From Panopea generosa (lineage: Eukaryota > Mollusca > Bivalvia > Adapedonta > Hiatellidae), in the NCBI GenBank assembly GCA_029582155.1, contig CM055899.1, forward strand, positions 86,772,056 through 86,836,055: a stretch of DNA of 64,000 nucleotides, read 5' to 3'. The notes beneath the pieces are model-generated. The model was not told where the DNA came from. It did not search any database and saw only the letters and a list, made by a program, of their open reading frames with translations. The translations under genes were made by a program, and so were the position numbers. Below, in pieces: positions 10,088 to 19,895 of the stretch; positions within the stretch are counted from its first letter, which is position 1, and the number at the start of each line of letters is the position of its first letter.

Positions 10088-11233
10088 TTAGGATTTCCCA
10101 GTATTTTGCAAGTTTGGCAAGAATTGTAAGGGATTGAAACTTTTAAGTGGTTGTTTGGTAGGTTGAGAGTTTCGCTGCTCTGGGTACCGTTTCCAACATT
10201 TGAATTGTGGATGATGTCCTGAGCAGGTTTTGCAGCGATGTAAAAACGTACATCCTGTGCAGTGTTCCCCCTTGTTGTATTTGTGACATGCTTGTTTGGC
10301 TTGAGACACAGGTCTCTGGAAGGTGGAACGAAAAGACTGCTTATGACTCAGAGCTTTCATGTAAAGCTCATTGTGAAGTGTATTCCACGGAAAAGGGGTC
10401 GTTTGTCTAAGCAGACGGAACTGTCTGTCATAGAAATGCCAATTTCCTCTAGAACTCGAAATTGAGCGAACAGTGGTGCCATATTGGGCGAGGGCGTCAG
10501 CCATGTCTGGATATTTTAACCTATAGACAGAAGAGTAAGTGGCGAAAGCATCTGTCAATTGTTCGATAGAAAGGAACTTCTTGGATGACAGCAGAAATTC
10601 CAGACTCAGAGAGTGTGAGTTGAAATGACCGAGGTGGATTGGCAGAAAAAACAGTAGAAAAATCAACAAATTCATTGTTTCATATCTTCACTTTTACTGT
10701 CAGAGGAAAGTAGACATGTAGTAAAGGTATAGAAACTGATGTTTGATTACTGAGAAGAGAAGTGGCCGGATTAGTTGGAAAAGCAGAGTTTAGGGGAACT
10801 GGATGTACATGATTGAAATAATCAGTAGAGACATTCATACCTGGCATGTTCAAATGCCGTGGTTGAATGGCTGGGCTTGTTGTAATGTGACTTGAATCAT
10901 GACACAGTCGTTCGGCTGTTGTTAGTCCCAGCACCTCGTTGACCTTTGTCTGTACCAAGCCCTGTATTTCGGATGTAATGGCAGCGGTGATGGATGCTGT
11001 CAGCTGTTGAACAGCAGTGTCCGGTTGACCGTGGCTGATTGAAGTTGAGGTTCTTGTATATAATTGCTATCAGATATCGAGACATCATTCGATGGCCGAC
11101 TTGTTGTCGCCGTATGTGACGGTTCTGAACGTGCATTGCAAATTGGTGGCCGACTGTCTCCAATCGTGGAACGGCGCTTTTGATTGTTTACGGCTGGTGT
11201 TGCTGGATGCTTCCTTTTCTGCCTGGAACTCAT
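10088..11233 (-). pseudogene. Gag of the retroelement (stop and frameshifts)
   Basis: Likely start is ATG at 11233 (MSSRQKRKHPATPAVNNQKR, basic N-terminus). The frame shifts near 11010-11020 into a segment reading QPDTAVQQLTAS through VNEVLGL, hits a TGA in place of Trp near 10678 (KI*NNEFVDFS), then shifts again into SIEQLTDAFATYSSVYRLKYP. The C-terminus carries a Cys/His cluster (CHKYNKGEHCTGCTFLHRC and CKTCSGHHPQFKC) typical of DIRS-type Gag and likely to bind nucleic acid. The gag C-terminus overlaps the start of the RT frame. A good 3' splice site (CTCTTTTAG) lies just upstream of the ATG. Confidence 0.82.
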
Positions 11234-11369
11234 TGTCCTAAAAGAGATGAAGCAAATTAGTAACATGTAAAAAGGGAGGTATATACCAAGTGATGGGACC
11301 CCTTCTGTATTACTATTCCAATGATATGGAAATATATTATCGGCTATAATGATGGCTGTGAAAGCATGC

Positions 11370-13000
11370 AACAGGTTTATGCGCCCGAAGAAGCTAATAA
11401 CAAAAACATGCCCGTGGTAAAGCCAGTTGCTCACGGAAGTTGTAGTAACGTATGCCCGTGTTAAAGCATAAATGCTCACGGAAGCTGTAAAAACACATAA
11501 AGTAAAGCATAATGACTCACAGAAGCTGAACAAAAATATATAGAGTGACCATGGTAAAGCATAAACGTTCACGGAAACTTATAAGAACATATATAGTGCC
11601 TGTGGCAAAGCATAAGTGTTCACGGAAGCTGTAAAAACACATATTGTGCCCGCGGTAAAGTATAACTGCTCCCGGAAGTTGTTGATAACATAAATAGTGC
11701 CCGTGGTAAAGCATAAAGCTCACGGAAGCTGGAAAAAAACACATAAAGTGCCCGTGGTAAAGCATAACTACTCACGGAAGCGGTAAATAAAACACATAGA
11801 GTGCCCGTGCTAAAGCATAACTGCTCACGGAAGCTGTAAAACACATATAGTGCCCGCGCTGAAGCATAACTGCTCACGGAAGGTGTTAGACAAACAAACA
11901 ACACATATACTACCCGTGCTAAAGCATAACTGCTCACGGAAGCGGTAAAACACATATCGTGCCGGTGCTAAAGCATAACTGCTCACGGAAGTGGTGAAAA
12001 CACATAAAGTGCCCGTGCTAAAGCATAACTGCTCACGGAAGGGGTGAAAACACATATAGTGACCGTGCTAAAGCATAACTGCTCACGGAAGGTGTAAGAC
12101 AAACAAACAACACATATAGTGCCCGTGCTAAAGCATAATTGCTCACGGAAGCTGTAAAACACATATAGTGCCCGTGCTAAAGCATAACTGCTCACGAAAG
12201 CTGTAAAACACATATAGTGCCCGTGCTAAAGCATCACTGCTCACGGAAGGGGTAAAAACACATATAGTACCCGTGCTAAAGCATACCTGCTCACAGAAGC
12301 TGTAAAACACATATAGTGCCCGTGCTAAAGCATAACTGCTCACGGAAGCTGTAAAACGCATATAGTGTCCGTGCTAAAGTATAACTGCTCACGGAAGGGG
12401 TCAAAATACATATAGTGCCCGTGCTAAAGCATAACTGCTCACGGAAGCTGTCAAACACATATAGTGCCCTTGCTAAAGCATAAATGCTCACGGAAGCTGG
12501 AAAACCACATAAAATGCCCGTGCTAAAGCATGAATGCTCACGGAAGCTATAAAACACATATATTGCCTGTGCTAAAGCATAACTGCTCACGGAAGCTTTA
12601 AAAACACATATAGTGCCCGTGCTAAAGCATAACTGCTCACGGAAGCTGTTAAAACATATATAGGCCCGTGCTAAAGCATGAATGCTCACGGAAGCTTAAC
12701 AAAATATATAGTTATAGTGTCCGCGGTAAAGCCAGGTGCTCACGGAAGCTGCTAAAACATATGTCCATGATACAGCATAAATGCTCACAGAAGCTGCAAA
12801 CGTTTATAGTGCCCGTGGTAAAGCATAAATACTCACGGAAGCTGGAAAAACACATATAATGCTAGTGTAAACGCCTAAATGCTCACGGAAGCTTTGTTTT
12901 AAATATATAGATATAGTGCCCGTGGTGAAACCAGATGCCCACAGAAGATGCCTATAACATATGCCCGTGGTAAAGTTTAAATACTCACGGTAGCTGTTAA
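11370..13000 (-). repeat. Hairpin-forming ~47-49 bp minisatellite inside the retroelement
   Basis: More than 30 tandem units of the type GTGCCCGTGCTAAAGCATAA-CTGCTCACGGAAGCTGTAAA-ACACATATA. Each unit contains CCGTG facing CACGG, and inside that AGC facing GCT, so it can fold as a hairpin with a CTAA bulge and an ATAACT loop. Units are most uniform at 11790-12700 and more diverged at both edges. The long minus-strand frames here (AxALYVFYSFREQLCFSTG repeats) are translations of the repeat, not a gene. Confidence 0.9.
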
Positions 13001-13298
13001 ATTGACGTAAAGCAATATAATGAAATCAGAACGCTAGACACTCTTTTTGTGTTTGAAATGGTGGAGTGTATACACATGTTAATATACTAAGGATATGGTA
13101 TAGCATATAGAAGCTGACAGGACACGGTCCTGCAGTATCGAAGTATATATGAATATCGAATTCGAGACCATTGAGAGTTATTTATACACAAGTGTCATAA
13201 CAATATACCAGTCCGTACGGATCGTATTACATAATTAAAATGACAAAGTCGATATGTAAATATAGAAAAATAGTACAGTACTCCCCATGAATTTATGA
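13001..13298. other. Spacer between minisatellite and hydrolase ORF
   Basis: AT-rich, no features recognised. Confidence 0.4.
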
Positions 13299-13898
13299 TC
13301 ACCCAATGCGCCTCACTGCTGTCATGATGGCATGTCGTATGGACCGGTAAAACCGCTGCTGTCCAAACTGATTCAGGTGGACGCCATCGTCACGGAAGAT
13401 GGGTGTTCGGGCCCCGAAGATCCGTCTATGATGCCAGAAGCGAATGTTGTCATGGACACCAAGCAATGTGTTTAATATTGTGTTAGTGTGTACCCGCTTG
13501 TCCTCGTACATTTCGGCAGAAATACACTGTGGTTTAATCCTCGTAAATATTTCACACATCACAACCTGTCCGACATTAAAGTCATTCTGTAGCATAACAG
13601 CCAAGTCCTCCAAATCACTCGCTAGTGTCAAAGGATGGATATGCTCACATAAGTCATTGCCTCCAATTTGTATAACAACAACCGCCGGTGCAACTGCAAG
13701 TAAAAAAGTATGAAAATGGCGCAGAAACGCATTCTTGTCCGTGACTCGCAATCCACCAAATCCTTTATGAACAACACTGCATTCTACCAATCCATAATCT
13801 GCTAGCATACCCCCACACACAGATGAAGAAACAACATGGCCAAGACGACGAACGAAACTATGACCTATAACTGCGACGCGCACAGATGTATCCGCCAT
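13299..13898 (-). CDS. SGNH/GDSL-type hydrolase carried by the retroelement
   Basis: A 199-residue intact ORF, MADTSVRVAVIGHSFVRR... to VRRIG. SGNH blocks are visible: block I VIGHSFVRR (catalytic Ser; GHS where many members have GDS), block II KGFGG (Gly), block III IGGNDL (Gly and Asn of the oxyanion hole) and block V DDGVHLNQFG (Asp and His). The family includes esterases, lipases and acyl-hydrolases; the substrate here is unknown. No signal peptide or membrane segment is seen. SGNH-type domains are known as passengers of some non-LTR and Ngaro-type retroelements. It lies inside the A repeats, in the element's orientation, 5' of gag, so I read it as an element gene. It is the only core ORF without a break. 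Confidence 0.85.
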   Translation of the reverse strand: MADTSVRVAVIGHSFVRRLGHVVSSSVCGGMLADYGLVECSVVHKGFGGLRVTDKNAFLRHFHTFLLAVAPAVVVIQIGGNDLCEHIHPLTLASDLEDLAVMLQNDFNVGQVVMCEIFTRIKPQCISAEMYEDKRVHTNTILNTLLGVHDNIRFWHHRRIFGARTPIFRDDGVHLNQFGQQRFYRSIRHAIMTAVRRIG

Positions 13899-14076
13899 GT
13901 TTGTTTAACTACACAACAACATGCGTTGAAATTAAAGTCTGTGGCGTGTAAACAATCCAGATGTAAAAAACACAAGAAATTGACAATAGTCAATTAAAAA
14001 CAATATACCTGGATATCACTGTTCAAACAAGAAATAATAAAATTTAGACACTAATCAAAACGTAAAACAAATGTGT
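13899..14076 (-). promoter_or_regulatory. 5' leader of the retroelement with a possible splice donor
   Basis: On the minus strand the sequence CCAG-GTATAT near 14010 resembles a 5' splice site. Together with the acceptor CTCTTTTAG at about 11240, just before the gag ATG, it could define an intron removing the hydrolase and minisatellite so that gag is the first ORF of the spliced RNA. Spliceosomal introns have been reported in DIRS-like elements; this instance is a prediction. Confidence 0.35.
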
Positions 14077-14437
14077 TAACAAATGACTACGTGTGTTCCG
14101 AGAGTGTTTTGAGTTATAACTGAGACAAATTATCTCCACTGACCAGGTAACTGACCAATCAGCGACGAGCTAATCCGTCATGCTCCCAGCAGAGCTAATT
14201 GCGTATGTGTGAAAAGGCTAGCGATAAGACCTGTGCGGTCCGAGAGTGTCTAGATTAGTAACTAAGATAAAGGATCTCCACTGGCCCGGTAACTAACCAA
14301 ACATTGACGAGCTAAACGGTGATGCTTCCCACAGAGCTTGTGTAAGTGCGGTGAGGCTCGCGATAAAAACTGATTATACAATACACGCTGCCCTTAGCTC
14401 GAGTTATAAAACGCGCTATGATTTTCATAGCTATTAT
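14077..14437 (-). repeat. A1 repeat of the split-direct-repeat retroelement
   Basis: Outer 5' repeat, direct copy of 6280-6640 with the same internal ~140-bp tandem dimer. Copies differ at only a handful of positions. It should contain the promoter; no confident TATA or initiator was identified. Confidence 0.9.
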
Positions 14438-14670
14438 CTATGTAATTTGATAGAAATAGTACAGTTCATGTATGTAGTATATATATTATGAAGGTAGTGT
14501 GACATCTTATATGCTATTTTAAAACTCATTGAATATATATCGTGTCCGTCGTTCAATTAGTTCAATTTTATTTTTTTAAATTATATTACATGTATTTAAT
14601 TTCAAATCTCCAAGAAAAATGAAGTATTATATTAACTATTATACGCGGAGTAAAAACACATCAACAAGCC

Positions 14671-14710
<40 letters not shown>

Positions 14711-14761
14711 TGTATATTATTCTATACAAAGCATATAACTTGTTCATATAGTTTGCAAACC
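14438..14761. other. AT-rich flank with (TC)n microsatellite
   Basis: Holds an uninterrupted CT repeat at 14674-14708. Otherwise no feature seen. Confidence 0.7.
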
Positions 14762-15055
14762 GGGCCCGATTAGCTCAATCGGTTACGCGTCTGACTATCA
14801 ATCCAGGGGTCGTAAGTTCGAATCCCCGCCCGGCAACAGTCCTCGTGGTGACTGATATACGACATTGTGTCTCATTACCATTCGTCTGTCTCCATTGATA
14901 CAAATAGGAAAGTAATCAGTTACTTGCGGAGATGACGTGTGTTCGAGTACTGGTTAACCTTTCAGGATCGCAGGAAACAGTGGTTAGGTTAACCTCTGTT
15001 AGCCCTCGATGGCATAAAAATGACGCTCTTTATATTCAATTTATCAATCAATCAT
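14762..15055 (+). repeat. tRNA-derived SINE, copy 2 (longest)
   Basis: tRNA-like head at 14762-14836 (GATTAGCTCAATCGG A box, AAGTTCGAATCC B box), then a body with GATATACGACATTGTGTCTC, CAGTTACTTGCGG, GGTTAACC and AGCCCTCGATGGCATAAAAA. The open frame at 14932-15132 is inside this SINE and not a gene. Best of three clear copies in the window (1460, 14762, 24584). Confidence 0.82.
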
Positions 15056-16089
15056 ACATTTCACAAAAAGGAAATAAGCGAAAAGGATTTAGACGCAAAC
15101 AAATCACAAAAATACATGTACATGATCAATGATATAAACTAATGATCAAATACATAATATTTTCCAAAATCGTCAGTATTACAGAAAATACATTGTATGA
15201 TCATTATTTTTTTATTGCTACTAAAAAGAACAAAAACACTTACCGCTTGAAGCAGTGTCGATATATCCATGTAAAATAACAAAGTGGCATTTCTTCACGT
15301 CAACAATATATCTTGTAATTATATATCACGCTGTTTTTCCTCTAAGATGACGCTACGCTTGATTGACGCTTAAATCGATAACGAATTTGAACGAATCTAA
15401 TCGGATATAGGGGTGTCGTTTTGTTCAAATGTATTTCACCACAAAGCTAATTTCGTTAACATGTTCAAATTGGATGCGATAGCTGTGACTTAACACTCTT
15501 TGTTCAACAATAAGTGTTTTTAATTCGGTTAAAATATACAATAGTGCAACGCAAACACAATTATCACTATCTGGCCACCCGATTAGAGAAATGGACTCGA
15601 CCGCTAATCGGCACATCAAAGCTCATCAACAGGCCATGTGTTTATATTGAACAGAGATTCTGCCGTTAGGGATAATTTATAGACTGTAAGTAAAAGTTTA
15701 TTGTTTACATTTTATATACATTTAAAGATTTTCTTTTTCTGTTTTCTCATTGAACGCTATCAATTCCAAATTATAATTTTTTTATTTGAATGGAATTTAT
15801 CGCCATTTTAAACACGTTTCAGGTTATATACACAACAAAAAATAGTCCTTTGGTCATAACAAGCATTCTCTTTTGATAAATTAAAAATGCATTTATGTAT
15901 ACGCTTAAAATTTCTATACAATTTGATGGCGATCAACCCATCGTGCGTTATTACACATTAACAACTGGTGGGTGGGGTTAAGACAAGATTAATTAACTGG
16001 TCGGAACTTACAAATTAATAATTTCGCAGCTGTCAAAACAGTCAATATTCATTTACAAATTTAGACCGGAAATTAGTTTTATGGATTAG
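15056..16089. other. Intergenic, nothing recognised
   Basis: AT-rich, low complexity in places; no family-like open frame on either strand. Confidence 0.4.
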
Positions 16090-16165
16090 CCAGCCCGATC
16101 AGTTCAGCCGGTAGAGCACGAGACTTCTAGTATTGGGGTTGCGGGTTCGATTCCCGGGGCTGGAC
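16090..16165 (+). repeat. tRNA-Arg/Lys-like SINE head or tRNA pseudogene
   Basis: 74-bp tRNA-like sequence: CCAGCCC at the start can pair with GGGCTGG at the end, A box CAGTTCAGCCGGTAGAGCA, anticodon-loop candidate CTTCTAG (TCT anticodon) on a stem with a mismatch, and B box GGGTTCGATTCC. The D-arm spacing and stem mismatches make a functional tRNA unlikely. Confidence 0.55.
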
Positions 16166-17997
16166 AACTAAGAATACTAAATGTCGTTGTGATATGACTT
16201 TACGTGTGACGGTGCTATACACCGATTAAAGACCTATGGGTTATGGGAAAACGGTGGCGATGTAAATCTAGCTGATGATATACAAAAGTTTTATGGATCA
16301 ACCCGTTGTGTCTGACTGTGGTCTTCTGAGAACACGTGCACATAAAGTCATAATTTAACGTAGTGGTAATTAGTTGTTATCACCAACTGTCTTAAGTTCG
16401 CTTAAGATATAAATTACCGATTATCACAGATTATTTGTATCCATCATTTGTGTCATCTAAAATCACAGAATCATGATTTATATGGTATTAATTGCATTAA
16501 TACAGTTTATCACTAAGTTTCATACTTTTATTCCAATTTTGATTACTGTTATTGCTTTATATGTACAATGATATTAATATGTTTGCATTTTATTTGCATA
16601 GACGTCACGCACGGTAATGGCACCTCTAAGCGTAACACGATGTAAACGTTAAAATTGTATAAAATGTAATATGACGTTTTAATTCATGTATTTCGTATCA
16701 TTTATTTAACAAGAAAATAGCCAAACATCGGAATATCAATGACTGCAATGGAATCATGATTTTTTTGCGGATATTAAATGGATCAAAACCAATGATATTA
16801 CTGTACAGTATACCATGTTCATAACTAGCGGCGTCCATAGGTTGTATCGTATTAAAAGAACGTCAAATGTCGTTGTCAATATTTGATATATGACAAAGGA
16901 AATGCTTGATTCGAGGTGTAAGTGATTTTCCAAATATTTCAAAATTTTGGGACACTAACAGAAACTAAATTAACTCGTTAATGTAATATTCAAAAGACAA
17001 TATTCTGTGTTAAAAATATGGTAAATATGATCAAAATATGGAGACAGACGTTATGTCTTGGTAAAAATACTAAGGGGCGGCAACTCATAGAGGACATTTT
17101 CAATACGAAAGCTGTACCATTTAGAGCAAAGTGAATATATTTCATTCCACAAAAGCAGGTTCCACTGGAATTTTACTTAAGTATGATTGGACTTTAAGAT
17201 TTTTATGTTCGCGATATTTTCTAATATAATTAAATAATTCAAATACTTTTCAATTATTTCTTTCTAATAACGTTGGAGGGCAACACCTTAAAAATTGTAA
17301 TATCTCATAATCGCAATATGAAAATGTCATCAAATACTTTATAATAAAACAATGACCATAGACATACATATGTTTAATGCAATATCAACATTTATTTTTC
17401 ATCTTGACTGTTCAGTATGACTTTATTGTCGAGTCGTTTGTTTTCGGGACATTTAGTAAATACGTAATGAACTGCGTGTTCCGTAATGACCGTTAAGTTT
17501 GTTGTAATAAAACACACATGTCTGTTACCTGAAATTATGTCACTTTCTCTAATGAATAGACCTTATATCTGTCGTTTCGCGCCGTTTCTAAACATAATGT
17601 TTTAGGCCGGAACACGGGGAAAATGACGTTAAATGTGACTTATTATTATATTAAAATATATAAATCGTATCAACAGCATAGTTTATATCTGTCAACTAAA
17701 AATATCGTTCCACGACCTTTATTTTGATATATAGTAACTATAATTCCAAAAACGATCAAGTATTCGGGAACAGTTTTATATATTTCGGGTATTAGTTTTA
17801 TCAGTAAACTTACATATTCATTTATACCGGCTATATTATTTTGGTGTTCTTTTTTACTGTAAAATATCAAACGTTTAAATGATCGCACAGTTAAACATTA
17901 TGCAACATGCAGTGTTCTGTCATATAGCGCTGAAATATGGACCATATTTATCAAAAGAACGCAGGGAAACTTCATGATGCAACATTGATAACCCACG
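16166..17997. other. Intergenic, nothing recognised (1.8 kb)
   Basis: AT-rich. Small open frames (16754-16942, 17670-17888, both minus) resemble chance translations. Confidence 0.4.
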
Positions 17998-19895
17998 ACC
18001 GCTTGTTGTCGTTCACACGCTTTGCAGACTGAATTTGAATTTGCAGTGGATGGTATTGTTGTATTTTCATATTTTACTATTAATTAATATAATATTACAG
18101 AGCTCACGCTGCCGGTCGCCAAAGGCGCCAAATGTGATAAAAAATCAAAGTGGCGCATGTTTTTTCACTTTGGCGAAAGTGATTGGCGCATAAATAATAT
18201 GCCAATATTTTAGCTATATGGCCATGATTTGTTCATAAAGTAACTCTTCATTGTCCTTAACTTTCGATCATAAAGTGTGTCTCCATGGATACCACCTGTC
18301 CGATAGCTGGTGGACACGAATGCACTGGCCCGCGAAATTCCCATGCGGTTGTTTATGACACGTAATTGCGTTTTCCTAATCTGTTTATTGTTCGTAACTC
18401 GAGATGTCATGGTTTTATAATAAGTGTATTAACTTATACATAAGTTAGGCACAGATAAGTCTGTATTCTGTTTGTTAAGGTCCCGAAAAATTTAAACTTA
18501 ACAAGATTCGCTCCAAGATAAACACATATATTTTTTGATAAGTTAGGAAATTTCGGTCAAGTGTGTTTTATGATGTGCATTTTCACTAATTTCAATCAAT
18601 TTAACTACGAAAAATTAAATGATACAACTGTTTTGACAAGCTAGCCACCAGTGAAATATTACAGAATTTTCGCGAATAGGAAGATGTAATTTAACCATTT
18701 ATTTGGTATTGACGGCGCATGCGCAATTTGAAAATGAATATGCACAATCTAATTTTTTTATTCTTGTTAATGTTGGAATGAATATGTCAAATCGAATATG
18801 TTCTTTAAATTCTGATAATTGTAATATAATAACATATACTACATATAGAACAATCAAAATGGTGTTTAGGACCACATTAAAAGATTGGAATGGTTTGGGT
18901 GTCCAGGTTTGAAACGGGGTTATTACGTACGGCCCTTTAATAATTACATACCTGGTTAATTACTTTATTCTGCCATTTCTGAAACTTTTATCACATATTC
19001 ATATATTAACTCTTGAAAAATATCTTTCACCAAATTGAGCCATTTTTTGTTTCATTTCAGTGTTTTCGATAAAGTACCAAGGAGATGGAATCTTCGGAAG
19101 AGTTAAACATACTGAGGTTAAAAATGTAAAAACATTTGATTGTGGTATTACAGGCTAGTTCCTCTGACAATAAATGTGGCACCTGTAGCCCACTGTACGC
19201 TGTTATGACAAATACTTCAATTTCTCTACAAGTGTAGGTGTTTCATATTTTGTTTTATCAATTTAGCTACTTTTAAATCTGGAATGACAAGAATTAATCC
19301 TTCTCACCCAGAGTAAGGGTATCATATTGTGTGTATTAATTATTTAGCCACTTTCAAATCTGATGTGCCAAGGATTATTCATTCTCTGCCAGAGAAGGGG
19401 TTTCATATTTTGCGTTTTATCAATATAGATACTTTCAAATCCGATATGGCGAGGATTAATCCTTCTCTGCCAGAGTAGGGGTTACATATTTTGTGTTTTA
19501 TCAATTTAGATACTCCCAAATCTGATCTGGCAAGGATTAATCCTTGTCTGCCAGAGTAGGGATTTATATTTTGTTTCTTAAGCTACTATGGCAAAGATAA
19601 TCCTTCTCTCAGAGAAGGGTTTCATATTTTGTGTTTTATCAATTAAGCTACTTTCAAATCTAATATGGCAAGAATTAACCTATGTCCGCAAGAGTAGTGT
19701 TTTTATATTTTATGTTTTAACAATTAAGCTACTATGGCAAGGATTAATCCTTCTGTCCTAGAGAAGGGGTTGCATATTTTGTATTCCATCCAGTTAGATA
19801 ATTCAAAGTCGGCAAGAATTAATCCTTGTCTGCCCGAGTACGGGTTGCATATTTTGTGTTTGATCAAGTTAGTTTCAAATCGTCAAGGATTAATC
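17998..19895 (-). repeat. Right arm of the large inverted repeat
   Basis: Reverse complement of 1-1245 in matching order: 17998-18085, then 18757-19210 (unique-sequence part), then satellite from 19225. The two satellite arms can be aligned unit by unit up to about 19895. The interruption at 18085-18757 is listed separately. Confidence 0.9.
18085..18757. other. ~670-bp segment present only in the right inverted-repeat arm
   Basis: The left arm joins directly TTACTATTAATTAAT to ATTCTTGTTAATG; here these are separated by about 670 bp. The segment holds a GGCGCC-rich stretch with paired TGGCGCA/GGCGAAAG words at 18110-18195. AATATTACAGA occurs at about 18091 and again at about 18654, which may reflect an insertion with a short duplication. 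No coding region recognised. Confidence 0.65.

Larger units (their letters stand above)
2147..14437 (-). mobile_element. Tyrosine-recombinase retrotransposon with split direct repeats (Ngaro/PAT-like)
   Basis: On the minus strand the order is A1 (14437-14077), SGNH hydrolase, hairpin minisatellite, gag, RT, RNase H, tyrosine recombinase, B1 (6914-6639), A2 (6640-6280), B2 (2438-2147). A1/A2 and B1/B2 are direct repeats, and B1 abuts A2. This is the A1-ORFs-B1-A2-B2 arrangement known from PAT and Ngaro elements of the DIRS order, which use a tyrosine recombinase rather than an integrase; no target duplication is expected. A 3.8 kb inverted-terminal-repeat element (2477-6249) interrupts the A2-B2 region. 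All core ORFs except the hydrolase are disrupted, so this copy is not autonomous. The family assignment is from protein motifs and repeat layout. Confidence 0.85.

Noticed and set aside
8474-10465. Plus-strand open frames at 8474-8674, 8931-9200 and 10207-10465
   Set aside because: Shadows of the minus-strand RNase H, RT and gag sequences, which carry the recognisable motifs.
11517-12689. Long minus-strand reading frames with repeated LCFSTGTICV-like peptides
   Set aside because: They are translations of the 47-49 bp minisatellite in successive frames; no non-repeat coding sequence is attached.
6280-14437. Conventional LTR retrotransposon with A repeats as LTRs
   Set aside because: No integrase or aspartic protease; the element has a tyrosine recombinase, lacks TG...CA ends, and a second repeat pair (B) fits the split-direct-repeat plan.
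2147-14437. DIRS1-type element with inverted terminal repeats
   Set aside because: Both repeat pairs are direct, not inverted, and no internal complementary region was seen.
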